Part shown: piece by piece, positions 6,755 through 14,239 of the stretch | Position numbering within the stretch: position 1 is the stretch's first letter | Layout of the letters: every line of letters starts with the position of its first letter | Assembly (NCBI GenBank): GCA_910589305.1 | Contig: CAJUTV010000023.1 | Coordinates: forward strand, 1-17,715 | Source: an uncultured Lachnospira sp. | Lineage (GTDB): Bacteria > Bacillota > Clostridia > Lachnospirales > Lachnospiraceae | Reading direction: 5' to 3' | DNA length: 17,715 nt | The notes under the pieces: generated by a model | Database searches by the model: none | Seen by the model: the letters and a program-made list of their open reading frames with translations, nothing else | What the model was told of the DNA's origin: nothing | Program-made: the position numbers and the translations under genes

Positions 6755-7030
6755 ATGGAACTCATATATAAAAATGTTGCACTTGGAAAGATAGTGGTTA
6801 CAAATCGTGAAACTTTTTGGGTTTCTGGTAATTTTTATCCATACCCCAGCGCATCAGAATTTAAAGATTTTTTTGATGCGTTAGTATGTGAAGATGGATT
6901 TGATGAAGCAAGGTTTGATGAAGATTTATTAAAGGAAGATCATTGGTTTGTATCTGAAAATGGGAGTTCCAAAGGAATCTCATGTCCAGCAGTATACGAA
7001 AATCGTGAAATTGCATTCAGATACAGATAA
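6755..7030 (+). CDS. Small protein of unknown function (91 aa)
   Basis: A compact acidic protein of 91 residues with no motif I can name. AGGAGG (6742-6747) precedes two adjacent ATGs. The second (6755) has the better 7-nt spacing and is preferred over 6752. Aromatic-rich patches (TFWVSGNFYPYPS, about 25-37, and EDHWFVSENG, about 68-77) alternate with acidic ones (EDGFDEARFDEDLLKED), and two cysteines are present. No signal peptide or membrane segment is seen. The pattern suggests a small soluble alpha/beta domain. It is an intact gene with its own ribosome site inside a decayed mobile-element patch and is followed by a hairpin terminator at 7068-7098. A possible promoter (TATACT, 6731-6736) lies just ahead. 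Confidence 0.6.
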   Translation: MELIYKNVALGKIVVTNRETFWVSGNFYPYPSASEFKDFFDALVCEDGFDEARFDEDLLKEDHWFVSENGSSKGISCPAVYENREIAFRYR

Positions 7031-7067
7031 TATACATTTGAAATAGAGCTGCAAATTCCAGTTTGTC

Positions 7068-7098
7068 AGGGGATTTCATCTTTTGGGTGAAATCTCCT
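7068..7098 (+). terminator. Terminator-like hairpin after the 91-aa gene
   Basis: AGGGGATTTCA (7068-7078) pairs with TGAAATCTCCT (7088-7098), 11 bp with one G-T pair, around a 9-nt loop. It lies 38 bp past the stop of the 91-aa gene. The following bases are TAATAAAT rather than a solid T-run, so termination strength is uncertain. Confidence 0.55.
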
Positions 7099-7208
7099 TA
7101 ATAAATCCCATCTTGGTTTGTGCTGCTGTTGCTTTCTTTGCTATGTTTGTCGTTCTTTGACAATCTTTTGTAGAGTGCGGTAATCGTTAAGCTGGATTTG
7201 TTCCTCAT
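7098..7208 (-). pseudogene. 5' stub of a large serine recombinase (TnpX/TndX type)
   Basis: On the minus strand an ATG at 7208, preceded by GAAAGGCGCAGG, opens a 36-codon frame reading LTITALYKRLSKNDKHSKES then NSSTNQ before an early TAA. This matches the first residues of clostridial large serine recombinases, whose N-terminus carries an ALYxRLSxDD segment with the catalytic serine and then an ESNSIxNQ block. A complete enzyme exceeds 500 residues; the resolvase core, zinc ribbon and C-terminal domains are all gone. It is the abandoned start of an integrase gene of a Tn4451/Tn1549-like element. The upstream bases (7209-7260) look like the retained leader. Too short to be active. Confidence 0.65.
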
Positions 7209-7450
7209 TTTATCCTGCGCCTTTCTTTCAGGGCATTATCCACGCCCCACACAAACAGCTTATAACTTCCTTAATGAGGTTAGATGGTGAATGTTCTATG
7301 AAATCAGCTTTTTTCTTAAAAAGAATACTATTTATACGAAAATATTATCAAATCTTTTCTTTATTCTTGTATTTTGTGACAATTTATTATAAAATAGATG
7401 ATAATATGCAGTGACTTTTTGCTGCTATAATTTACCAGGAGGTCTAGGAT
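7209..7450. other. Leader and promoter region of the decarboxylase operon
   Basis: The left part (7209-7300) is the presumed upstream region of the lost recombinase. From about 7300 the DNA becomes very AT-rich and contains the operon promoter, which is listed separately. The ribosome site AGGAGG (7437-7442) precedes the first operon gene by 8 nt. Confidence 0.4.
7376..7405 (+). promoter_or_regulatory. Probable promoter of the decarboxylase operon
   Basis: GTGACA (7376-7381) and GATAAT (7400-7405) match a sigma-A promoter at 5/6 positions each, with an 18-bp spacer. This places transcription start about 40 nt before the first gene. An overlapping alternative, TTGTAT (7367-7372) with TAAAAT (7390-7395) and a 17-bp spacer, is also reasonable. 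No operator dyad or riboswitch was recognised. Confidence 0.5.
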
Positions 7451-8899
7451 ATGAGTAACACAACATCTGTGTCAGCAAGAATGAGAATTGAAACTATTCT
7501 TGACGACAACAGTTTTGTTGAAATTGGTGCTGCTGTAAAAGCAAGAGCTACTAATTTTAACATTGCAGAAAAAGCGGCTCCATCAGATGGTGTAATTACC
7601 GGTTATGGAGTTATCAATGGCAATCTTGTATACATATATAGTCAGGATGCCACTATTATGAATGGTACAATCGGTGAGATGCATGCAAAAAAGATAGCAG
7701 GTATCTACGATATGGCTATGAAGATGGGAGCACCTGTATTAGGTCTGATTGATTGTGCAGGAATAAGGCTTCAGGAGGCCACAGATGCTTTAGACGGATT
7801 TGGCAAGATTTATAAGATGATGTCTGATGCTTCTGGTGTAATTCCACAGATAACAGCAGTTTATGGAACTTGTGGAGGTGGACTTGCAGTGCTTGCAGGT
7901 TTATCTGATTTCACATTTATGGAAGAAAAAAATGCAACGTTTTTTGTAAATAGTCCAAATGCACTGGAGGGCAACTATACAGAAAAGCTTGATACATCAA
8001 GTGCTAAGTTCCAAGCAGAGTCAGGTGTTGTTGATTTTGTTGGAGATGAGGAGACCATTGCAAATGGCATCAGACAGCTTGTTTCAATTCTTCCAGCAAA
8101 TAATAAAACAGATAATAGTACAGATACACAAGATGATTTAAACCGCGTTTGTCCTGATATGTCGGCAGAGATTGCTGACCCAGCTTTGGCACTTGCCGAT
8201 ATTTCAGATGATAATTTATTTATTGAAGTAAAGGCAGCATATGCTAAAGAGATGGTTACTGGATTTATTCAGATTGATGGTATGACTGTTGGTGCAGTTG
8301 CAAACAGAACAGCACTGTTTGATGATGAAGGTAATAAAGCGACCGAATTTGAAGCCGTCCTCTCAACAGATGGCGCATATAAAGCGGCTGATTTTGTGAC
8401 ATTTTGTAATGCGTTTGAGATTCCAGTAGTGACACTTACCAATGTAAAGGGATTTGAAGCAACTGTAAGAAGTGAGAAAACAATTGCGAAGGCACTTGCC
8501 AAACTTACATATGCGTTTGCAAATGCGGATGTTCCAAAAGTAAATATTATAACAGGTGAAGCTTATGGCAGTGCTTATGTTTCAATGAATTCAAAGTCTA
8601 TTGGTGCAGATATGACCTATGCGTGGAGCAATGCAAGCATAGGAATGATGGATGCTTCATTGGCAGCAAAGATTATGTATGCAGATGAAATTGCCGCATC
8701 AAAAGATGTGTCTGCAACGATTTCACAAAAGGCTTCAGAATATGCTGCTTTGCAGACAGGCGTTGAATCGGCAGCTGCAAGAGGTTATGTTGATGCTATT
8801 ATTGAACCAGAAGATACAAGAAAATATATTGCGGCAGCTCTTGAGATGCTTTATTCAAAGAGCGAATTGCGCATAGAAAAAAAGCATGGCACAGTTTAA
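7451..8899 (+). CDS. Acyl-CoA carboxyltransferase subunit (MmdA / 12S transcarboxylase type)
   Basis: Moves a carboxyl group between an acyl-CoA (by family, methylmalonyl-CoA or related) and biotin on the carrier protein encoded two genes downstream. The 482 residues form two crotonase-like halves. The first has the oxyanion loop GTCGGG (139-144) after VLGLIDCAGIRLQEA (96-110). The second has AYGSAYVSM (371-379) and ADMTYAW (386-392), equivalent to the GGAY and YAWP regions of the family. The ending, VDAIIEPEDTRKYIAAALEM then KKHGTV, is that of MmdA proteins. It is shorter than usual (about 510): the loop after TNVKGF (330-335) lacks the PGTxQE segment normally seen there. That and the altered second oxyanion region make substrate specificity uncertain. 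AGGAGG with 8-nt spacing supports the start. First gene of the operon. Confidence 0.85.
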   Translation: MSNTTSVSARMRIETILDDNSFVEIGAAVKARATNFNIAEKAAPSDGVITGYGVINGNLVYIYSQDATIMNGTIGEMHAKKIAGIYDMAMKMGAPVLGLIDCAGIRLQEATDALDGFGKIYKMMSDASGVIPQITAVYGTCGGGLAVLAGLSDFTFMEEKNATFFVNSPNALEGNYTEKLDTSSAKFQAESGVVDFVGDEETIANGIRQLVSILPANNKTDNSTDTQDDLNRVCPDMSAEIADPALALADISDDNLFIEVKAAYAKEMVTGFIQIDGMTVGAVANRTALFDDEGNKATEFEAVLSTDGAYKAADFVTFCNAFEIPVVTLTNVKGFEATVRSEKTIAKALAKLTYAFANADVPKVNIITGEAYGSAYVSMNSKSIGADMTYAWSNASIGMMDASLAAKIMYADEIAASKDVSATISQKASEYAALQTGVESAAARGYVDAIIEPEDTRKYIAAALEMLYSKSELRIEKKHGTV

Positions 8900-8917
8900 T
8901 AGTAGGAGATAGACAAT

Positions 8918-9730
8918 ATGAAAAATAAGAGTGTTAAGAAATTCTTATTGTTGCTTTGCACGATTGTCTGTGCGTTTTCATTGACAGCTTGTTCAGACCA
9001 GATTTCTTCAAGTAAGACAAAGGAATCCGTAAAAGAGAGCAATCTTAATATCGTTTCAGATAATATTACTGCATGGGCAGTAGGTGTAATCAGTTATCTT
9101 AACGATGCTTCTGATGATGAAATCAAAGCAGATGCGGAAAGTGCCAGAGGCATAGGTGATATTGATGGTAATCGTTATATCGTTAATATGTCCGGCATGA
9201 ATGTTGCAACAGTAGAATTTTATAATGGATGGGTGAAAACCCGTGAAGATTTAGGAAAATTAGTTTCTATAGAGAATGCGAAGGTAGAAATTAGCAAAGA
9301 AACAGGTACATTGTGTACAGTTGTGGTTAATGCTACATATGAAAAAAGAAAATGTGATTTTGAGTTAGTTATTGACGAGGAATATAGTCTTTCAAGCGGA
9401 GCCATTAATCCAACCTATACAACAGGAGAGAAGATGCAAAAAGCTGCGTTAAATACTTTAATTGGTATTTCAACAGTCTTTATTGTATTGATATTTATTT
9501 CGTTTATTATTTATCTGCTTAAATTTGTTAATGTTATTGGAAAGAAAGAAGATAAAATACAGGAAACAAATAAAGAGAACAGCACAAATAATGCAGCCAA
9601 TCCAGTTGTTTTGGAAGAGGAGAGCGAAGAGGACGATTTGGAACTGATTGCTGTTATTGCAGCAGCAATTGCACAGGCAGAAGGTACATCGCCTGAAGGA
9701 CTCGTTGTGCGTTCTATCCGAAGAAGGTAG
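8918..9730 (+). CDS. Lipoprotein-OadG fusion, gamma subunit of Na+-pumping decarboxylase
   Basis: OadG is the small membrane subunit that holds the carboxyltransferase onto the OadB pump. Here its normal part is the C-terminal third: a transmembrane helix (about 179-203), an acidic linker (233-241) and the typical DLELIAVIAAAIAQAEG then LVVRSIRRR ending (240-270). In front of it is a separate exported module. It starts with a lipoprotein signal peptide with basic start, hydrophobic core (9-21) and lipobox LTAC (22-25). About 145 residues of unrecognised alpha/beta character (30-175) follow. The predicted topology is a lipid-anchored extracellular domain, one membrane pass and a cytoplasmic tail. 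At 270 residues it is about three times a classical OadG. GGAG lies upstream of the ATG, and it starts 18 bp after the carboxyltransferase. The outer domain's role is unknown. Confidence 0.8.
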   Translation: MKNKSVKKFLLLLCTIVCAFSLTACSDQISSSKTKESVKESNLNIVSDNITAWAVGVISYLNDASDDEIKADAESARGIGDIDGNRYIVNMSGMNVATVEFYNGWVKTREDLGKLVSIENAKVEISKETGTLCTVVVNATYEKRKCDFELVIDEEYSLSSGAINPTYTTGEKMQKAALNTLIGISTVFIVLIFISFIIYLLKFVNVIGKKEDKIQETNKENSTNNAANPVVLEEESEEDDLELIAVIAAAIAQAEGTSPEGLVVRSIRRR

Positions 9731-9858
9731 TCTCTGAAACGGGCTATAAATGATTCGAGATGAAACACAAGGAGATTGAATAAATTTTAGACATTTAAAG
9801 AAAGGGGAGTCTACTGAAAATATATTACAATATGTTTTCTAGTAGCAGGATAATCAAT

Positions 9859-10224
9859 ATGAAAAACTATACAATTACTGTTAATGGTAATGTTTATGAT
9901 GTTACTGTAGAAGAAGGACAGACAAGCGGAGCCGTTGCAAGCGCTCCAGCAGCAAAAAAAGCAGCGCCAAAGGCAGCTCCTAAAGCAGCAGCGCAGGCAG
10001 GTGCGCAGGGTGCCGTTAAAGTTGCAGCACCAATGCAGGGCAAGATTCTTAAGGTTGCAGTAGCGCCAGGCAGCGCAGTTAAGAAAGGCGATGTATTGCT
10101 TATTCTTGAGGCGATGAAGATGGAAAATGAAATTAGTGCGCCACAAGATGGCACAATAGCAACTATTGAATGTGCAGTTGGTGATTCCGTAGAAACAGGT
10201 AAAGTTTTAGTTTCTATGAACTAA
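9859..10224 (+). CDS. Biotin carrier protein of the decarboxylase/transcarboxylase (1.3S type)
   Basis: A 121-residue swinging-arm protein that carries the carboxyl group between the carboxyltransferases and OadB. An N-terminal strand segment (MKNYTITVNGNVYDVTVEEG, 1-20) is followed by an Ala/Pro/Lys-rich flexible linker (about 26-56) and a biotinyl domain (57-121). That domain has the invariant EAMKMEN (84-90), with Lys87 as the biotin attachment site. This layout matches the transcarboxylase 1.3S subunit and MmdC. I choose ATG 9859, with AGGA 8 nt upstream, over the ATG at 9832, whose nearest GGGGAG is too far away and which would add nine atypical residues. A gap of 128 bp separates it from the OadG gene, the largest in the operon, but no terminator is seen. 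A biotin ligase elsewhere must load it. Confidence 0.92.
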   Translation: MKNYTITVNGNVYDVTVEEGQTSGAVASAPAAKKAAPKAAPKAAAQAGAQGAVKVAAPMQGKILKVAVAPGSAVKKGDVLLILEAMKMENEISAPQDGTIATIECAVGDSVETGKVLVSMN

Positions 10225-10273
10225 CATTTGCTGTGAAAGATTGAAATGTTCGTTAATAACTGGAGGTTAAAAG

Positions 10274-11425
10274 ATGAGTTATATTATAACAACATTGGGA
10301 AACCTTGTTCAGCAATCCGCCTTTTTTGGACTTACATGGGGCAATTTTTTGATGATTGGTGTTGCATTGTTTTTCTTGTTTTTGGCAATTAAAAAAGGAT
10401 ACGAACCTCTGCTTTTAGTACCTATTTCATTTGGTATGCTGCTTGTTAATATGTATCCAGATATTATGTTGACGATTGAAGACTCAAATAGTGGAGTAGG
10501 TGGTTTATTACATTATTTCTATTTGTTAGATGAATGGAGCATATTACCATCGCTTATTTTCTTGGGTGTTGGTGCTATGACCGACTTTGGTCCATTGATT
10601 GCCAATCCAAAGAGTTTTCTGCTGGGCGCTGCCGCTCAGTTTGGTATATTTGCAGCTTATATTATGGCAATCTTTATGGGATTTCCTGATAAAGCAGCTG
10701 CAGCAATTTCTATTATTGGTGGAGCCGATGGTCCTACATCGATTTTCCTTGCTGGAAAGCTTGGGCAGACAAAATATATGGGACCAATTGCGGTTGCGGC
10801 ATATTCCTATATGTCACTTGTTCCAATTATTCAGCCGCCAATTATGAAGCTTCTTACAACAGATAAGGAACGAAAAATTAAAATGGAGCAGTTAAGACCT
10901 GTTTCTAAGCTTGAAAAGATTTTGTTCCCTATCATTGTTACAGTGGTTGTTGTGTTGATATTACCAACAACAGCTCCACTTGTAGGTATGCTTATGCTTG
11001 GTAATTTATTTAAGGAAAGCGGCGTTGTAAAACAGCTTACAGAGACAGCTTCTAATGCACTGATGTATATCGTTGTTATTATACTTGGTACATCGGTTGG
11101 CGCTACAACAAGTGCAGAGGCATTCTTAAATTGGGATACATTAAAGATTGTTGCACTTGGATTGATTGCCTTTGCTTTTGGTACAGCAGCCGGCGTCTTG
11201 TTTGGCAAGTTAATGTGCAAGGTTACGAATGGCAAGGTAAATCCGCTGATTGGTTCAGCCGGTGTATCGGCAGTGCCGATGGCGGCACGTGTGTCTCAAA
11301 AGGTTGGTCAGGAAGCAGACCCTTCAAACTTCTTGCTGATGCATGCGATGGGACCGAATGTTGCAGGCGTTATTGGTACAGCGGTTGCCGCAGGTACATT
11401 TATGGCGATGTTTGGAGTCATGTAA
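10274..11425 (+). CDS. oadB: Na+-translocating decarboxylase beta subunit
   Basis: The membrane pump: it decarboxylates carboxybiotin and uses the energy to export Na+. The 383-residue protein is hydrophobic throughout, with about nine to eleven membrane segments. Residues shown to matter in Klebsiella OadB are all kept in their spacing. IIGGADGPTS (147-156) holds the key Asp152, followed by AYSYMSLVPIIQPPI (176-190). The C-terminal NPLIGSAGVSAVPMAAR block carries Asn323, Gly327, Ser332 and Arg339. GATTSAEAFL (276-285) and HAMGPNVAG (357-365) are also typical. The length is slightly under the 430 of Klebsiella, as in other Firmicutes and in GcdB/MmdB. GGAGG upstream of the ATG fits. It lies between the biotin carrier and the alpha-type subunit, so it can serve either carboxyltransferase. 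Confidence 0.95.
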   Translation: MSYIITTLGNLVQQSAFFGLTWGNFLMIGVALFFLFLAIKKGYEPLLLVPISFGMLLVNMYPDIMLTIEDSNSGVGGLLHYFYLLDEWSILPSLIFLGVGAMTDFGPLIANPKSFLLGAAAQFGIFAAYIMAIFMGFPDKAAAAISIIGGADGPTSIFLAGKLGQTKYMGPIAVAAYSYMSLVPIIQPPIMKLLTTDKERKIKMEQLRPVSKLEKILFPIIVTVVVVLILPTTAPLVGMLMLGNLFKESGVVKQLTETASNALMYIVVIILGTSVGATTSAEAFLNWDTLKIVALGLIAFAFGTAAGVLFGKLMCKVTNGKVNPLIGSAGVSAVPMAARVSQKVGQEADPSNFLLMHAMGPNVAGVIGTAVAAGTFMAMFGVM

Positions 11426-11455
11426 TAATTTATAGATTTTATGGAGGAGATTAAA

Positions 11456-12874
11456 ATGGCAGAACAGGTTAAAAAACCATTAAAGATAACGGAAACGGTA
11501 TTAAGAGATGCACATCAGTCACTTATTGCTACAAGAATGACAACCGAACAGATGTTGCCAATTATTGATAAGATGGATAAAGTTGGCTATCATTCCGTAG
11601 AATGTTGGGGTGGTGCAACATTTGATGCTTCCCTTCGTTTCTTAAAAGAAGACCCATGGGAACGCCTTAGAAAATTAAAAGATGGTTTTAAAAATACAAA
11701 GCTTCAAATGCTTTTTAGAGGTCAAAATATTTTAGGATATAACCATTATTCGGATGACGTTGTTGAATATTTTGTACAAAAATCCATTGCAAATGGTATT
11801 GATATTATTCGTATTTTTGACTGCTTTAACGATTTAAGAAACTTAAAAACGGCTGTCAGTGCAGCTAAGAAAGAAAAAGGTCACGCTCAAATTGCTCTTT
11901 CTTATACATTAGGTGATGCCTATACGTTGGACTATTGGAAAGAAACAGCAAAGAAAATTGAAGATATGGGCGCTGATTCAATCTGTATAAAGGATATGGC
12001 AGGTCTTTTAGTTCCTTATAAAGCGACAGAGCTTGTACAGGCATTAAAAGATGGTTCATCATTGCCTATTCAGATGCATACACATTATACATCAGGTGTA
12101 GCTTCAATGACCTATTTAAAGGCTGTTGAGGCAGGCGCTGATGTTATTGATACAGCAATGTCACCATTCTCAATGGGAACATCACAGCCAGCTACCGAAG
12201 TTATGGTAGAAACATTTAAGGGTACTTGTTACGATACTGGTCTTGACCAGAATCTTTTGGCTGAAATTGCTAACTACTTCCAGCCAATGCGTGAGGAAGC
12301 TTTAAAGAGCGGTCTTATGAATACAAAGGTACTTGGCGTTAATATTAAGACGCTTCTGTACCAAGTTCCAGGCGGTATGCTTTCGAACCTTGTTTCACAG
12401 TTAAAAGAGGCGGGTGCAGAAGATAAGTATCAAGCAGTGCTTGAGGAAATTCCAAGAGTGCGTAAAGATTACGGTGAACCACCGCTTGTTACACCTTCAT
12501 CACAAATTGTTGGTACACAGGCTGTATTAAATGTATTGCAGGGTGAGCGATATAAGATGATTACAAAAGAATCAAAGAAGGTTCTTGCGGGTGAATTTGG
12601 TCAGACTGTAAAACCATTTAATAAAGAAGTTCAGAAAAAGGCAATTGGCGATACCAAACCAATTACTTGCCGTCCAGCTGACAATATCAAGCCACAGCTT
12701 GAAAACTTTAAGAAAGACCCCGTTGTTCAGCAATATGCAAAACAGGAAGAAGATGTGCTTTCTTATGCGTTGTTCCCAGCAGTAGCAACAGAGTTTTTTA
12801 AATATAGAGAAGCACAGACAACAAAAGTTGACCCAAAAGTGGCTGATACACAAAATAAGGCATATCCAGTGTAA
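11456..12874 (+). CDS. oadA: Oxaloacetate decarboxylase alpha / transcarboxylase 5S-type carboxyltransferase
   Basis: Transfers carboxyl between oxaloacetate/pyruvate and biotin. The TIM-barrel HMGL-like domain (about 9-290) begins ITETVLRDAHQSLIATRM, with metal-binding Asp18. It holds CIKDMAG (177-183), whose Lys179 is the carbamylated lysine of the family, and MHTHYTSG (207-214) with the metal-binding histidines. DTAMSPFSMGTSQPATE (232-248) comes next, then the conserved PYC_OADA domain (about 300-450). It stops at 472 residues, without the C-terminal biotinyl domain of enterobacterial OadA (about 590), so it must use the separate carrier in this operon, as the 5S subunit of transcarboxylase does. 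I choose ATG 11456, because GGAGGA (11442-11447) falls between it and the in-frame ATG 11441. It lies 30 bp after oadB and is followed by a terminator. Pyruvate carboxylase subunit B is the main alternative name. Confidence 0.93.
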   Translation: MAEQVKKPLKITETVLRDAHQSLIATRMTTEQMLPIIDKMDKVGYHSVECWGGATFDASLRFLKEDPWERLRKLKDGFKNTKLQMLFRGQNILGYNHYSDDVVEYFVQKSIANGIDIIRIFDCFNDLRNLKTAVSAAKKEKGHAQIALSYTLGDAYTLDYWKETAKKIEDMGADSICIKDMAGLLVPYKATELVQALKDGSSLPIQMHTHYTSGVASMTYLKAVEAGADVIDTAMSPFSMGTSQPATEVMVETFKGTCYDTGLDQNLLAEIANYFQPMREEALKSGLMNTKVLGVNIKTLLYQVPGGMLSNLVSQLKEAGAEDKYQAVLEEIPRVRKDYGEPPLVTPSSQIVGTQAVLNVLQGERYKMITKESKKVLAGEFGQTVKPFNKEVQKKAIGDTKPITCRPADNIKPQLENFKKDPVVQQYAKQEEDVLSYALFPAVATEFFKYREAQTTKVDPKVADTQNKAYPV

Positions 12875-12950
12875 AATCGCATAAAGAATAATGGATATTA
12901 TAGTATAAATGTAATTAATTATTAATAAATAAAATAAGATACATGATGAT

Positions 12951-12976
12951 GGGCTGTCGAATAAAAACGATAGCCC
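12951..12976 (+). terminator. Intrinsic terminator of the decarboxylase operon
   Basis: GGGCTGTCG (12951-12959) pairs with CGATAGCCC (12968-12976), 9 bp with one G-T pair, around an 8-nt A-rich loop, followed by TTAATTTATT. It lies about 75 bp after oadA and 45 bp before greA, cleanly separating the two units. Confidence 0.75.
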
Positions 12977-13021
12977 TTAATTTATTAAATTATAAATAAT
13001 TATAGAGTAGAAAGGGAAAAT

Positions 13022-13522
13022 ATGTATAATGAATTAACAAAAAATGATATTAAGAAAATGCAAGAAGAGATAGAGCATAGAATCCATGTTGTAAGAAAAG
13101 AGGCATTGGAAGATGTAAAGACAGCTAGGGCGCATGGGGATTTAAGTGAAAATTTTGAATATCATGCTGCAAAACGAGAAAAAAATAGAAATGAAAGCAG
13201 AATAAGATATCTGCAAAAAATGATAAAAACAGCAACGGTTATATCCGACGATTCGGCAGCAGATGAAGTGGGGATTAACAATACAGTGGATTTATATTTT
13301 GAAGATGATGACTGTATAGAAACCTATAAAATTGTTACAACGATAAGGAGTGATTCTCTTGAAGGGTATGTCAGTATTGAGTCTCCATTGGGAAAAGCTG
13401 TGCTTGGACATAAAGTTGGCGACAGAGTGCTTGTTGAGGTTAATTCTAATGTGCAGTATTATGTAGAAATTAAGTCTATTGTCAATTCAGATGATTCAGA
13501 AGATAAAATTCAATCTTATTAA
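13022..13522 (+). CDS. greA: Transcription elongation factor GreA
   Basis: Rescues backtracked RNA polymerase by inserting its coiled coil into the secondary channel and stimulating transcript cleavage. The 166-residue product has the N-terminal coiled coil (about 5-75) with the tip GDLSENFEYHAAKREK (39-54). Asp40 and Glu43 correspond to the two catalytic acidic residues of Escherichia coli GreA. The FKBP-like C-terminal domain (about 80-155) contains SIESPLGKAVLGHKVGDRV (118-136). Length is normal, slightly extended by an acidic tail (SDDSEDKIQSY). AAAGGG lies just before the ATG. This is divergent enough that it may be a second greA paralogue rather than the housekeeping copy usually linked to lysS. 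It probably shares a transcript with the next gene, 25 bp downstream. Confidence 0.9.
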   Translation: MYNELTKNDIKKMQEEIEHRIHVVRKEALEDVKTARAHGDLSENFEYHAAKREKNRNESRIRYLQKMIKTATVISDDSAADEVGINNTVDLYFEDDDCIETYKIVTTIRSDSLEGYVSIESPLGKAVLGHKVGDRVLVEVNSNVQYYVEIKSIVNSDDSEDKIQSY

Positions 13523-13547
13523 TTTATTTGAGCAGAAAGGAATAGAT

Positions 13548-14213
13548 ATGCTGGCAATTTTAATGATTGAGATGAAATGGTATAAAAAAGACCGCACGCC
13601 GGCTGGAGCAGTATTAAGACAGCAATATTATATACCAAGAAAGATTGATAAACATGTAAGTCTTTCTGGGACAGGCATTTTTTATAAACAATGTCGTTAT
13701 TATCAAAATGGACAAATCGTTTTATCCAATGAAGATATTGCACAAGAAACAGTATATAAAAAACATAGAGGAAAAGCATTTACAGGTTCTGATGAAAAGC
13801 AGATGCGTTTAGCGATGTTAGGAGCAAAAAGAAGAAAAAAAGAGCAAGGATTTTTTTATACGATTGACCAGTTAAATATCCCATGTCTTGCAATAAGTGA
13901 AGAGGGTAAAAATAGCTATCGCATAAAGTGGTACGATAGTATGGAAGGAAAGCCTAGACGTAGGGGCGGAAATGAAGATTTTGGCAAAAAAGGGACACAG
14001 TTTGCAGGACAGCCTAATTTATTAAATGAAACAGCATTTATTTTAAATGAGGGACAATCTGGTTTATTGAAATATAATTATCGTTATTCTTATTATGAAG
14101 GACAGTGGTATAAATGTTACTATGTTTATTTGGTAAATGAGAAAAAATTAACATATGATATTTTTTTAAGAACATATGATTATGAGTATAATCAATTAGC
14201 AGATTTGTTTTAA
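13548..14213 (+). CDS. Conserved-looking protein of unknown function (221 aa)
   Basis: I recognise no domain. ATG 13548, with AAAGGA 6 nt upstream, is preferred to an in-frame ATG at 13479 inside greA. The 221-residue product is soluble and basic in its middle. Features are MIEMKWYKKDRTPAGAVLRQ (6-25), an HRGKAFTGSDEKQMRLAM segment (73-90), a basic helix AKRRKKEQ (93-100), FFYTIDQLNIPCLAI (102-116), and YRIKWYD-x3-GKPRRRGG (124-141). The C-terminus is rich in tyrosine (about 14 Tyr in the last 45 residues). The two basic stretches and the aromatic content would suit nucleic-acid binding, but that is a guess. Its coupling to greA is the only functional hint. There is no hairpin between it and greA, and it is followed by a 430-bp non-coding region. 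Confidence 0.6.
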   Translation: MLAILMIEMKWYKKDRTPAGAVLRQQYYIPRKIDKHVSLSGTGIFYKQCRYYQNGQIVLSNEDIAQETVYKKHRGKAFTGSDEKQMRLAMLGAKRRKKEQGFFYTIDQLNIPCLAISEEGKNSYRIKWYDSMEGKPRRRGGNEDFGKKGTQFAGQPNLLNETAFILNEGQSGLLKYNYRYSYYEGQWYKCYYVYLVNEKKLTYDIFLRTYDYEYNQLADLF

Positions 14214-14239
14214 AAAATTGATGGATTATTATTTTTTAG

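Noticed and set aside
6402..7287. Similar short sequences TAATGAGGTAGA (about 6405) and TAATGAGGTTAGA (about 7272) as direct repeats flanking the relic
   Set aside because: Only nine contiguous bases are shared and the surroundings differ; too short to call attachment or target-site duplications by eye.
9739..9831. Small gene between the OadG fusion and the biotin carrier
   Set aside because: An ATG here encodes only seven codons before a stop, and the GGGGAG near 9803 is not followed by a suitable start at normal spacing.
9894..10154. Minus-strand open frame inside the biotin carrier gene
   Set aside because: Its alanine-rich translation is the shadow of the Ala/Pro/Lys linker codons; the plus strand has the biotinyl motif and ribosome site.
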